From assembly GCA_016808115.1 (NCBI GenBank), contig JAEQBH010006824.1, positions 35,339 through 99,338 of the forward strand: DNA of 64,000 nucleotides, in the 5' to 3' direction. Positions 33,366 through 45,813 of this stretch are shown here, in pieces. Position numbers and translations under genes: made by a program. Position 1 is the first letter of the stretch, and each line of letters starts with the position of its first letter. Below the pieces are notes generated by a model. The model was not told the DNA's origin and ran no database searches. It worked only from the letters and a program-made list of their open reading frames with translations. Source of the DNA: Tetrastigma voinierianum (taxonomy: Eukaryota > Streptophyta > Magnoliopsida > Vitales > Vitaceae).

Positions 33366-33880
33366 TATTTTTCATAAGGATTTTTTTCTCAAACCAACAA
33401 ACCAAATTGTTTGTTTGGTTCTCCAAAAATTCTTTGTAAGAGATATTTTTTTTTTTTTTTTTATTAAAAAAAAATCTCAATCAAAATTTTTTTTCTCCAA
33501 TCAAATTTTCTTTCCAACAAAATGTTTTTGGTTTTTTTTTCTCTTTTGGATTAAATAAAGGAAATGAATTTCCTTTTTTATTTCTCTTTTGTTTTAAACC
33601 ACTTCCATTCCATAGTTTCAAAACCCTTCCTTGTATTTTCATAAGGAATTTTTTTTCCCAAACCAACAAACCAAATTGTTTGTTTGGTTCTCCAAAAATT
33701 CTTTGTAAGAGATTTTTTTTTTCTTTTTATTTATTAAAAAATCAAAAAAAAATTTCTCCAATTAAATTTTCTTTCCAACAAAATGTTTTTGGTTTTTTTT
33801 TTCTCTTTTGGATTAAATAAAGGAAATGAATTTCCTTTTATTTTTATGTTTTGTTTTAAACTACTTCCATTCCATAGTTT
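33352..33880. repeat. Recent tandem duplication, about 265 bp
   Basis: Copy 1 is 33352-33619 and copy 2 is 33620-33880. They share AAAACCCTTCCTTGTATTTT, CAAATTGTTTGTTTGG, AATTCTTTGTAAGAGAT and CACTTCCATTCCATAG in order, with differences mostly in T and A runs. Confidence 0.85.
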
Positions 33881-34299
33881 TTTTTAATTCCTTTAAAAAA
33901 CATTTATGGGAAAAGAAAGCAACTTTCTACATAAAAACATTTTTTTTCCAAACCAAAAGGATAAGTTATAAATAAAAAAAAAAAGGGAAAACTATTTTTT
34001 ACGATGAATTTTTTTGTTTCCAACAAATAAACCAAAAGGATAAGCCACTTTTCTTGTAAATTTAAACCCAATTTTTTCTTTTCCCTTTTCTTTATGGTCC
34101 AAAAATTAAATTCAATTATGGAAAAATAATTTCCATCTTCATGTGAATTGTTTTTAAGTTTGTAAGAAAATTTTTTGTACCACAACACAAACATTGTTGG
34201 GGTAAACATGGTATCTTCAAAGTATGATCAACTCCAAGGAGATTATGAGCAAAGTCATTCAATTAAAAGAACTTAATCCATTAAAGAGGAAGAGAGGAG
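33881..34299. other. AT-rich unassigned region
   Basis: T- and A-runs with short motifs echoing the duplication (CCAAACCAAAAGGATAAG, twice). The minus-strand open frame at 33904-34209 is low complexity and not called. Confidence 0.35.
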
Positions 34300-37088
34300 T
34301 CTAGTCTTGTGTGGCTACCACAATCTCCTTAAAAACAAATTGTCATACATTACTTCAAGATTATGTCAAGCTAATACCAAAATATTTACAAACAAAAATC
34401 AGAGTTTGTACAAAAAGTGTCAAATATGTTTCATGAATGCATGGTCAGATCTTACTAACTCCAGGGAGGCCTTGATGTTAACTCCGAATCACTACGCCAG
34501 GCCTTTTTCCTTTGTACCGCTTCACTAATACCTATGTGATGATAAAACAACGCTTAAGCATTTTCATGTCTAGGTTCTATACATTTTCTTCATTTTGGCT
34601 ATAAATCATGCATTTTTCTAAATCAATGCCTTCAGATAATTTTTTTCAATAACCAATGCATAACATATATGTATATTTTCATTCAGATAATGCTCAAATT
34701 ACAATTCATTGGTCCTTCCAATCATGCAAGCATATGCAATAAATCATCTCAAAACACAACCATGATTTCACAATTTTTCTTTTCATTTTGCCTCTTAAGT
34801 GAATTTCTAACTTATATTTCAAGTGCAATGTTGATAACGAATCACCTACATTAATTCCGGGCCGGGTCATAATTACATAAAAAGGTTTTATAACACACTG
34901 CTGACTGATTATTAAAAATCATTTCATGAACACTACCGATACTATCCCGTTGGGCTACGGATCAAAGTGACACATCATTACGTTCGGCGCTCATTTTAAT
35001 TCTTTATATTAGTATACCAATCTATCCTGACTTGAATTCTAATCTAACATTCTATTAAGGGCGCTCAAATCATTCATAGCAATTTACAATAGTGTAAATA
35101 CATTTATATCCAAATACTTGGTTTCCAATACTCATGCAATTTTTCATGTGCAATTCATTTCACAATTAGTTGTATCAAATCAATTTAAAACAAATCAATA
35201 TGCAATTTATCGCAATTCATTTTAATAAATCCACTTATTTCATAATCCTTCAAACATTTTAGAAATAGAGAGAGAGAAGTGAGAACAAAACCAACCATTT
35301 ATGGCTCAAACGAGCACACATGCATATTCATATAAACCTTTTAGATTTATTTTTTCAAACAAAACACAAAACTGAAACAAGGAAGGAAGTGTGAAGAACA
35401 AACCCAAAAAGGTTGTCGCCTTCGACCTCATCTCAGAAACCTGATCTTGATCGCTTCCTCGCTCAATCCCTAATCCATCAAAAATATGTCACAATCAAAT
35501 AACAACCCAAGAAAAAAAAATCAGTTGTGCATTCTAAGATTTTTGGTTAGGGTTGATGTCTACCCAATACTCCTTCACTTGCAAAATTTTATGGGGACAC
35601 ATGGGCCATATTTTTCTCATGCTTTCTTCACAAAAATGATAGCTCTATGAGTCTATTTTCAATAGGAATTGGAATCATCTCATTTGGATAACCCAAACTA
35701 AAGTTAATAGATTTAATGTGCCAAATGGTCGTATGCCCAACTCACTCTGCTACTTCCACTGCTATTCTCGATTTCAAGGGTCTTAACTCCATAAATTGGT
35801 AATTGTTCTTCTACTCATTTGAATCTATGGTTCTAAGGTTTCCTATCCAATTGTAATCCAATTTGATTACCCAAACTCAAGTTACGGCATTTTACATCCG
35901 TAATTACTCACTTGCAAACATAATCAAATTGTTCTGCACATAACTCCACTTTGACAAAATTTCGCACTCAGTTGCTAAATTGTATACACTTCCTTTAATT
36001 AAATTATTCCCATATAAGTCTAGTTTACCCATAATTTTGAATCACTCAATTTGGATGAGTGAAACTCAACTTACAACCAAAACACTACAACTACACCCAA
36101 AATAGAGCATACCAGTTAGTTACCTGAAAGTTACTTTTAAGCCCATATTCCAGAGCCTTAGAGCTAATATTCTCTCCTGTTACCTTATATACACTTGTAG
36201 ATCTATCTCTATGGTTTCACCAATTGGAATCACCAGTTTGGATAATTATAACTTAACTTATAGCCAAAAAAAACATAAACGAGGTTTTGAAAATTTTTCG
36301 ACAACAACTCCTTTGAAACTTCATCATTTCCTTTATACAAAAATTCATCAATAACAATCCAAACCACAATATAACAGCTTAGAGCAACCCCTAAAACTGA
36401 AATAAACCAATAAAAATCCATTTTACACAAAGCTAGGGTTTTTCTAATTCAAACTTAACCAATCCAAACCACAATACACCATGAAATCTTACCCAATACA
36501 ACCCCAAAACGAACTACAACCTTTCAAAACACTTTGTATCACATTCGAGTTTTATTAAACCTAAACACAAGTAGAAAGGGGTTGTAATTGGTTTTTCATA
36601 CCTTAAATATTGATTCTCTTCCTTTCTTCTTCCTCCTTCTTCTTGATCAACTCTGTCCTCGACACATGGAGAATAAATCACAAATCCCTCTCTTCTTGTC
36701 TCAACCTGAATGTGCCCTAGCCTTTCTCCCTCTTTCCCTTTTTTCCAAATGTGAGAAATGTCATTTACAAGACCAAATTTGGTCTTAAGCCTTAAGTCTT
36801 CATAAGGCCTTGTTTGGCTTGCACATAAATTCCTATTTTCCCATTTTTCTCATTTTAACTCTTCATTTCACTTCATTTCATTTCATTTTCATTTTCTTAA
36901 TATTTACACTCTCATTTATGACCCTTAGTCCTCATTCAAATTTTTACCAAATTTATTCGCCCCCGTAAAATTTTTCAAGTTTTTATCATTTTTCGTTTTT
37001 AGCCATTTAAAACACCGAAAAATATAATTTAATTTATTTTATATCCTAAACATGTTATAAACTATTAGAGTATTTTTCAAGGCATTCA
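34300..37088 (-). repeat. Family A 3' LTR
   Basis: It shares with 37810-39861 and 48669-53056 a CATACCTTA block near 36597 followed by pyrimidine-rich sequence, a GGCCTTGTTTGGCTT block near 36805, and a TATCCTAAACATG block near 37042. It ends at ..GGCATTCA. The left end is not sharply defined. Confidence 0.55.
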
Positions 37089-37790
37089 TGTGAGGTACCG
37101 CTTATCGACTTCTTGTGCCATCCTCAAACTCAAGCCTTACACCTAAAGCTTCGTTGCGAGCTAATTTACTGCACACTATTAAGTCGGGCTAAACTTTCAT
37201 ATTCAACGCCGCATTCTCTTATTTCATATTCAAAAATTGCTTCCACTCAATCTCTTTAATCATCAGGCTACATACTTTGTCTAAAACTCGGACAAAGAAT
37301 TCCAATGAAATTTGGCCTGTGAAGCATTGGATTTCTTAGAACTAACTTCCATCAATCATAAGTCGCACCTTACAAAGAGTGAGATCGCACATTCGTCATT
37401 TGTTCAAGTGACATTTTACTTCAGCCCGCAGCTCTGTAATTTCTCTGCCATAACTCACTTTACTCGACTCTTCCAAACTTGTACCATGGAATTCTTCTAC
37501 TCCATGCTTTCTTACCATCAATTGGAGTTCGATGGGCCGTGAGTCGATCTAAGACCCTTGCCATATCTTGAGAAATTTTTAACTTTCAATTGAAGCATGT
37601 TCACTTCTAGCCGACTCAGACGGACAAGATACTAATGGATCAAGATCCATAAGATCACCTTTCACCGTTTCCATAGCCTATGATTGATCCATTCTAGACA
37701 ATATACAAAACAAGGACATCCTAGATAGGTTAACATACACACTATGTAGGTACATTTAACCTAATAGTTTTCCATAAATGCCTAAACCTA
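37089..37790 (-). other. Interior of the family A element
   Basis: About 700 bp with no recognisable gag, protease, RT or integrase motif on either strand. The open frame at 37312-37542 (plus) has no family features and is on the wrong strand for the element. Confidence 0.45.
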
Positions 37791-37803
37791 GGCTCTGATA
37801 CCA
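37791..37803 (-). promoter_or_regulatory. Primer binding site, initiator-Met tRNA
   Basis: On the minus strand it reads TGGTATCAGAGCC, the standard plant Ty1/copia and Del/Tekay PBS complementary to the 3' end of initiator methionine tRNA. It lies 6 bp inside the 5' LTR end (37810). Confidence 0.8.
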
Positions 37804-37809
37804 CTAAAC

Positions 37810-39861
37810 TGTTTCACGCCTTACCCCATCTCGCAAAGAGAGGGGCGACTCGTGATCGGTGACTCTTTAATCATTTTCTGACATTGGTGGGCCCATTTCG
37901 ATCATAGTTTCATAATTACATAAACTTATAGAACTACCACCGTAGTGGTGCTTAAAATGTTCTCGTACATATACTCTCGTCCCATTTACTTGCATATAAA
38001 ACAAACCCACTATTGCAAAATATTATATTTATTAGCAAAACAAGAGTCAAAAACCCACATCATGTGGACTCTATCATGTATCGGTCCTACAGATGCGAAT
38101 GCCCCGATGTTCTCTTCAAGACCTACACGATGAAACACCCGTGCGTTTATAGCTTAAGAGGAATGATACATATATTGCATCACTCAAGTGGTCCATTACA
38201 TGTGGATACATATAACATAATGCATATAAGAATTTATAATGTAATTCTATAACAAGCTTTTCATATAACATAATTTATAATAGGTTTTCTCATCTCCCAT
38301 AGAGTTCGAATGCAGATCTTGTGTGCATGGGTACCTATAGGTACACATGCAACATAACTTATTTCTTATGCTTTCTTATTATTCATTATTTAGATTCTTA
38401 TCATATAAATGTTTGTCTGTATAGACTAGTAACAATGAATTAGAGGGATGTAACATAGTAGGTACCAAGATACCGCATAACATCGAACAAAGACGTGTCT
38501 ACCACGTAATAAAGTTCCATAGCACTAGTAGAGTGCCGGCTAATCGAAAAGAGAGTGTCGGGTTAATTAAACATAGACGGGGTATGCCCACGTAAAAGAA
38601 GTATCGGAGCATTAGCAAGAGTGTCGAGCACCGATAAGAGATTTTAAGCCTATTTTAATTCTACTCATCCTATTCCAACAGTATACAATTACATATATTA
38701 CTGCCGTTTGTTATATTGTTCTTAATCACATTAGTAAATACGCAAGAAATAATGTTTTATTTCAATCCACAAGATAGAAACGTCGTGCGGTTTAAGTCGC
38801 TCAAGGCCACGAGGTACAGAGCATTTTTCATATAACTTATACTTGTAACAATTCTTTCATTCACTCTTGTTAGATCCTCTAAATTAATCCAATTTTGCAT
38901 AATTATCTTACATTGAAAGTCCAAACAAAATAACGAATTCTAGAATTCAACTCAAAGAAATAACAAAACTAGAATTGTACCTTGGCCTAAGTTGGGTGAG
39001 GTGTTACGCCAGCATAGCAAAACTTCTAGAGGGGTCCAGTCCACCTAGGACTGGCCTAGGCGCACTCCTATGGCTAGCGTGCACTCCTATGCTCAGCGCA
39101 GGGGTGTCATGCGTAACCCGAAATGGACCGCTTTTGGCCATTTTCACCTCATAAATCTCTCAACCAAACAAAACTAACTCGAAACCAACCACAAAACTCG
39201 ACTTAAACCAACCAAAATACACATGTACTGAAGATTTAGGGCATTCCTAACCCAAACATAAACAAAGAGGGAGTTAGGTTAATTTCCTAACATTAAATGA
39301 GAAATTTCCATACCAAAGTTCCATACATCAAATGAGAAATTTCCATACATGAGTTCCATACTAACAAATATGAGAGTTCCAAACCAAAGTTCCATACTTA
39401 TAGTTTCCATACCTTAATCTTCTTGAAACCTTCAAAACCCAGCTTTTCTTCCTTTCTTTTTACTTGAACAAGAGGAACTCCAAAGCAAATGAAGAAGAAA
39501 TGCCCAACATGGCTCCTTCTCTCCAAACCGTAGCCCTAAGTATTCTCTAAGCCAAAATGAGAAAAATCTTCTCATTCCAAGACCAGTTTTTGGTCTTATC
39601 TCCAATTTAGCTTAAGGCCATGTTTGGCTTATCACAATTTGGAATTTCATTTTTCATTTTAGTCCTTCAATTCCCATTCCCATTTACATAACTTATTCAA
39701 TTCTAATAATAACATATTATCTTCTTGAATTATGACCTTTGGATCCTTAATGTCAAATTTACGATTTTAACTCTTGGTACTTAAATTTCCAAAAATGCAA
39801 TTTTAACTTAAATTATACCCTAAACATGCAATAAACTACTAGGTATAATTTAGTAGTTACA
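37810..39861 (-). repeat. Family A 5' LTR
   Basis: On the plus strand it begins TGTTTCACGCC and ends ..TAGTTACA. Its start aligns with the 4.4-kb copy at 48669 (TGTCACACC), including a CCACCGTAGTGGTG block near 37935 matching CATCGAAGTGGTG at 48840. It includes a patch of short repeats with AGAGTGTCG (38550-38625). Confidence 0.65.
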
Positions 39862-41090
39862 TTGTCATTTTTGCCACCACGTTCGATGGTTCCACCGACC
39901 TCTTACGATCATATGCTCCATTATAATCAAAGGATAACACTAAATGCCAACAACGACTCTGCTATTATGCAGCATTCCCGACTACCATGAGGGTCTGCAG
40001 ATCGTCGGGTTTCACAATCTACCACGTTATTCTCGATAAATTTATTCAATGAACTACGGTCGATTCATATCGCAAAGATCTTTGTTCGATGCTGAAAAAG
40101 AGGAACATTAGCTCCTTACAGACTATTCTCAAGCAGGAAGAAGAGACTATTCGAGACTTCACAAGGAGGTTCGGCGGAGCCACCAACGAATAAAGTCGTA
40201 TATCAAGTGACGCAAATCCCTCTTAAAACTTTGTGATATGCTGGGGCCATCAATTTTCTTCCAATCACTATCTTTAGACCCGCCAAAGAAAATGGAAGAA
40301 TTATACAGACGGGTTGATAGGCATTCACGCCGGAGGACACATTCGTGTAGCAACCTGTGAATCGTCATGATTACAAACCAAATTTATTGACGAAAAATAA
40401 GTCGTCGAAGAAGCCATCCTAGTCTAAGGAAGGCTGGGCAAAGATCGAAGTGATCCCCGATCAATCATAGAAGAAGAAAGAACTTTCTCAATTTACCCCT
40501 CGAACGCCTCTTTATGAGAGGCTATTTCCCATCATTCGCAACTTGCTAGAGCTTCAATGGTCTGCATCGATCCGCATGTGACTTCTCCCAAAGAAACAAA
40601 TCATCAGGGTGCTTATCTATCATGTAGATCATGACATGAGACCGACAGGTGCCGAAGCTTGAAGTTTATGGTGGAAAAGCTTATCAAAGCGGGACACCTC
40701 AAGAGATATATCAGAGAAATTGACCACATGGTGGAATCAAGGCAAGTTACGGACAGAGTTACAACCTGCTATGACAGCCCCTTCGTAATCTGCACTCACC
40801 ATTAACTATATACTGTGCGGATCGTCCGACGACTAATACGAGCTGAAGCGCCTAATAGAAGAAGCCTTGAAAGCCACACCGCATATTCGAATAAATGCTA
40901 TCCATGCGAAGGGCAGACATGAATAAACCAAGCCAATAAACGGCCCCATATCATTTTCTTCTGTTAACCCGAACAGGGTTATTGTGCCCCACTATGATGC
41001 ACTGGTACTCACCCTCTGTATTGTCGGTTTTGATGTGCACAGGGTACTGATATCCCGGGCAAAGGTAACCACTTGTCAGTAACCACCGCC
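39862..41090 (+). pseudogene. Tat/Retand-type gag-protease remnant
   Basis: Broken Gag and start of Pol of a Ty3/gypsy Tat-lineage element. Pieces in order: TTFDGSTD (about 39876), AAFPTTMR (about 39968), EEETIRDFTRRFG (about 40138), MEELYRR-like (KWKNYTDG, shifted), a CRFHRDHGHD-like region decayed to YHVDHDMRPTGAEA (about 40615), NGPISFSS, and PHYDALVLTLCIVGFDVHRV (about 40987), the protease N-terminal side. The catalytic DTGSS is replaced by ISRAKV. Stops and frameshifts throughout. It is cut on the left by the family A element. Confidence 0.65.
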
Positions 41091-41389
41091 TTCGCTGCAT
41101 GAAGCTTTTCAGTGTGGTGAACTCAAACAAGCCGGTAATCCACCATAGTTTTAATGGCAAACAGAATTTAGAGATGTCACGCCCCTGCAAAAGCAGGTCA
41201 ATGACTCAAAGAAGTTATGTTCTCAACGTGGAAGACTGGGGGCCCATACAACGCCATAATTCGGGGCGACCTAAATTTACACTTGGATGAGAGTTATCCT
41301 CAATAACCTACCACCAAACAATCAGCTATTTGACTAACGCCGTGGTTAACCTTTAAGCAATTAACCGACCGCATGATGGGTTTCAGAGG
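41091..41389. other. Unassigned retroelement-like sequence
   Basis: Follows the protease remnant. Fragments are readable in several frames but none is recognised with confidence. Confidence 0.3.
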
Positions 41390-41765
41390 CAAGCTAGTAA
41401 AATTAATGCAAAACGTGAGTTCACGCGCGTGCACAATGCCACGAGTTTACGTGAGTATGCTGGCTTGTCAGCGTCGTTCTACAAGGAGAAGTGTGTCAAT
41501 AATGTAATTGGCTCTAGAATATTATCCCATCTCAAACCTGAGTGAATTCATGGCAATATAACTAAAAGCCGATCCTAAACGAATTGTTAACTCAATTAAT
41601 GATTGTGGTTTTCCTTCCCCTTGCCACACTCAATGAATTATAATCTAGATAGAATTTATCATTCAGTACATTAACAGATTCATGCTGGCAGGTTGATCGT
41701 GATTATGAGATATCCTCTCTCAAGGTATATTCACCTATCTCGCTAGTAGGGTTTATTACGAATAC
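41390..41765 (-). mobile_element. Family C LTR, U5 part, minus strand
   Basis: It is the reverse complement of about 57400-57740: CTCGCTAGTAGGGTTT (41740) against CTTACTAGCGAG (57398), plus GGCAGGTTGATCGTG, CTAAACGAATTGTTAACTC and TTCTACAAGGAGAAG-type blocks. The rest of the LTR is missing because a family A LTR follows at 41766. Confidence 0.65.
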
Positions 41766-43695
41766 CCCCAAATTACACCCGACGCTTTATAACACGTTGT
41801 AATATAATAAAAGTAAATAAATTTTTCCTAATAAAATAATGCTAAAAAATAAGAAACTTAATTAATCGCATGGGCCAAGGGTAAATTAGTACTTAACAAT
41901 CAAAAGACTTGAAGGTCATAAGATGAAAAGATTATATGCGGGTAGGGATATGGAATAAGTCGATTGCAAAATAATAGAAAGAGGAAGGACCAATTAGCAA
42001 AAAAACAGGACCTGACTAAATGATAAGACCAAACACGATCTTAAACATATCCTATTTTGGCTTAGAATTAGGCATTTACATAAAGAGGAAAAGAAGAGGA
42101 GAAGGAAGAGAAAGAGAAGAGAAGAAGAGAAGAAGAAGAAGGAAGAAACGAATGAGAAGAAGAAGCTTTTAAGGTATGTGGTACTAGTTAAGGAATCAGA
42201 GGAATATGTGTATGATTTGTAAGGAATTCATGTGGGGTTAGAATTTTCCATCCTCTTTCTTTGTCTATATGGTAGTTAGGAAACCCTAACTTACAAATGT
42301 TTGGTTTGGTCATGGTCTCAATGGAAGAAAATTTGTATAGAGAAAATGTCGGGTTTGTGGTATGTGGTCCATTGCTTTTAAACCCATGTTTTTAGACGTC
42401 ATCACTCATCCAAACTGAAAGGGATTCAAAATTATAGGTAACCAGACTTCTAAGAGAATAAATATCCTTGAAATAGATGTATGCAAATTTGGACCCTTAC
42501 TGCACCAACAAATTCACAAAGGAGCTTAGGTCGTATGACATAGCCGGGGTTCTATTTTGGTCTCCGTTTTGATTTTAGAGTATTCCCGGTTGTTTTCATA
42601 ACTCGCCATCACTTATCCAATTTGAGTGATTCAAAATGATGGGTAAACTAGACTTCTAGGAGAACAAATCTCCTTAAAATAAATGTATACAAATTTGAAC
42701 CCCAGTGCACCTAGAAATTCGTCAAAGGGGAGCTAAGTTGCATGACACAACTAATTCTATTTTGACATTAGAGTGGTCCTGGTTGTTTAGGCCATAATTC
42801 TATTTGTAAGAAATAGTTTATAGTATACGGAAATACATGAAAATGCAAAGATAAGAGTAATATCTCAGAATATCTCATATGACAATACCAGATAACAATA
42901 GTTATTCGTGGATATGATATGTACTCGAAATGGCCAAAATGGATTGTCTACTTAACCCAAGTAGAGGATAAATGCAAAGTTCTATTAAGGATAAAAGTCT
43001 ACAGCATGCTGATCAATTGGCCCCATTTAAGTCATTACAAATACTTCTTCGAACCCTTTTATAAAGGTCACTTTGTACAACGATAATACGCTTTCTGTGC
43101 CTTTATACAGGTCAATAGTCAATATTCGCATACAATAACAGCTGTTTCTGGCCCCTTATAGTTTCCCGTATCCACTTCTAAGGTATATGCAGGCATGAAA
43201 CATAAAAAAAATGACAAGAATATGCAAATGACATGAATATGATAAATGAAATGATAAGAGAAGCATAGCACTACTATGTGATGACAAGTATATTGTGACA
43301 AGAACATGAAACAAAGTGTAAAATGATACGAAATGTATATGAACAATGATAAGAAATGAAACATGATATGATAAGTAAGTATGAGATATGTATAAGCATG
43401 TGTAAATGACATGTATGAAATATGTATAAGTATATGCATGTGTCTAAAGTATGATGATCCTTAATAGGGGTCATCCACGAGTATTATTCCCACTAAGCTG
43501 GCAAGCTTCAGCTAATGCAGTGTTTCACTGCAGTACGTAAGAAGGAACCAGGTGCTCAACAATCCGCATCAAGAACAAAGGTCAACACAATACTAGTGCC
43601 CATTGAAAACCCCACGGTTCATTTTGTATATGTTTGTTTTTGTAAACAATGTAAAAATTTTATATGTTGAATACTTAATATGAGTTTGGAACAAG
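41766..43695 (+). mobile_element. Family A LTR, plus orientation, 3' end incomplete
   Basis: It is the reverse complement of the start of other A LTRs: 41800-41925 matches the complement of 52885-53040 (TAAATTAGT, GAAGGTCATAAGATG). The ATTCAAAATGATGGGTAAACT block near 42630 is the complement of 36010-36045. It lacks the TGTCACACC-complement end and abuts the D LTR at 43696, so it was probably cut by the D insertion. GA-rich tract at 42080-42165. Confidence 0.55.
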
Positions 43696-45795
43696 CCAGA
43701 CACCCGATCTCAGGGTCCCGTTGACAAACCCAAGGCCAACCCACGGAAAACCTATGTCTCATGTCATGAGACCCATACATCACTAGTCACCAAAAAAATA
43801 CATCAACTATATTTCAATAGTTCAAGAGCATTATATCACTTAATAATACAACATATATTAAAATTTAGAATTCTAATACATGGTTTAACAAATAAATACC
43901 AAAGCCATGTCAGCTTTCTTCCTCAAAGCTGCTCTAATGAGCCGTCGTCTCCGAAGACTTCGTGACCTTAAATAACGATCCCTCGATTGCAAGGAGCAAT
44001 GCCCAAGAGGTCAATTCATCCGACATGGGTTACTCCCACCTAAGTGCACATGCAATGATTCAACATAAACACATTCAAGCAAATACATGATCCTACTTGA
44101 ATGTCTACGTGATATGGATGAGAATGCGGCTCACCCCTTCCCACTTCTCGAGTCCTCACTAACTCCCTCACGCATGCCTAAGCTAAATGTGAGAAAAACA
44201 TCATTTTCAAAACAAAAGCTTTTTATTCTCGAAACATCAGGACCGAAGTTTCTAAGAACATATCGACTACTCCTCCGAGGCTTACCCATCGATCATTTTT
44301 TCGAACAAATACGTGTCGTACCTCCGAGATGAATCCATTGACCACTCAAGCAATTCTTCGAAAATCTTCCTGAAATTCCTTTCACAACCATTTTCCATTT
44401 TTTCATTTCTTCATGCACTCACACTCTAATTCTATAGGTTGCCTCTATATTATGAAACGTGCATTATGCCATTTCCAAAAACCACACATGTCAATATATC
44501 AACTATGCATATATTAACAAAATAACTATGTATACATAATACATGTTATTTCATTCATATTAATAACATCAAAATTAGCTCACTGAAGTAATTCAACAAT
44601 CCATTTTAATTCCAATGGCTCTTCCACAATTATATTTCATATAATTCAAACACTATGTTAACATATTTAATTTTCATGCATTAACATATTATTTTTCACA
44701 CAATTCCAAGCTATTCATCTTAAGAATATTTGCTACACATGGACCATTTTGGCCCAACTACAAATCGGGACTGCTTTTAACAAATTCCTAAAGAGTTAAA
44801 GGTCATTCGTGTTCGACTCACCAAGCATCGCCTATGACTCCATTTCAGCCCAACAACATTCAAACCATAATTTATCGCATAAATTATCACACAAACCACC
44901 CAAACAAATCTTTAAACTGTCCAAAACGGTCAAAATATTCCAATTCCGCCCCAAGTTTTTGGGACTGACAAACGGCCACTACGCCTCAAATCAACCAAAT
45001 CATTTACAAAGCTCTTAAAAACCGAAAATAACCGAGTAGGAGAAGACCCCTACCTCTTGGAGTTGTTGAAACTCCACAAAATAGGTGTCCACGTGTAACC
45101 CTCGCAGCTAGAACAACTTTGTTTCTTAGCCCAACGAGAACCGACTGGTCCAAAGTTTAAAAATCTAGAGAGAAGTCAGGAGCTTCTCTCTAGAATTTGA
45201 AAACCCCTCTTCACTCGCACGCTTTAGCTCCAAAATAAGAAAAAGATTGTCTTTTCTTTTTTTATTCCCCTTATGTCCTCTCCTTCATTGCTACTTGTCA
45301 AGCCATCATTGTCATCAGGATTTCATCCACTTAATCCACCCACTTTGACTTTCTACCCAATTAGGAGATGCCACATGTCCATGTGGGCCCTACACTTGAG
45401 CCTGCTGACTAATTTCAAGACCTGACATGTGTAAGTGCACTACTATGAGCCTCAAATGTGTTTATGTCCAGACTACGCTGCCTCAAAAACGTGCAAATTC
45501 CGACTGTCTCATAATTCGATGAAATTCGACGTGGTAGCTAAATTTTGCAAGACCATTCTATTAGTGAAGTCCATTTCGCCATCCTGAGATCTAGAAAATT
45601 TGGATTTTTACCAAAAATTACCATTTTACCCTTTTCACAAAAATTAAGATTTTCTGCTCACGTATCATATTTTGGTAATCCGTTACATAATATATTTTAA
45701 GTTAAATGTTTAACAGTATATGAATGAACAAGTTTATAGTAAACAAGAATTAAAAAGACACCTAGCCCGACATCGGGTGTCGGGTCAGTGTCACA
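43696..45795 (+). repeat. Family D 5' LTR, copy 3
   Basis: The start aligns CCAGACACCCGATCTCAGGG with TGTGACACCCCAAATCCCGG of copy 2, and it ends GGGTCAGTGTCACA just before the primer site. It is 2.1 kb, shorter than copies 1 and 2 because the 200-bp and shorter tandem arrays are absent. Confidence 0.7.
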
Positions 45796-45800
45796 AGTTA

Positions 45801-45813
45801 AGGTATCAAAGCC
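45801..45813 (+). promoter_or_regulatory. Primer binding site (initiator-Met tRNA), decayed
   Basis: AGGTATCAAAGCC differs from the canonical TGGTATCAGAGCC at two positions, 5 bp after the LTR end. Confidence 0.65.

Larger units (their letters stand above)
34300..39861 (-). mobile_element. Family A LTR element with a very short interior, minus strand
   Basis: Two related LTRs (34300-37088 and 37810-39861) flank about 720 bp. The primer site is next to the right-hand LTR on the minus strand, so the right LTR is the 5' LTR. No gag or pol domain fits in the interior. It is either a non-autonomous element or an internally deleted one. The LTRs are well diverged, so the insertion is old. The left boundary is uncertain by about 100 bp. 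The whole sits in or beside a Tat/Retand gag. Confidence 0.55.

Noticed and set aside
33904..34209. 101-codon minus-strand ORF
   Set aside because: AT-run-rich, Lys/Phe-biased translation; no family features.
37312..37542. 76-codon plus-strand ORF in the family A interior
   Set aside because: Wrong strand for the element and no recognisable feature.
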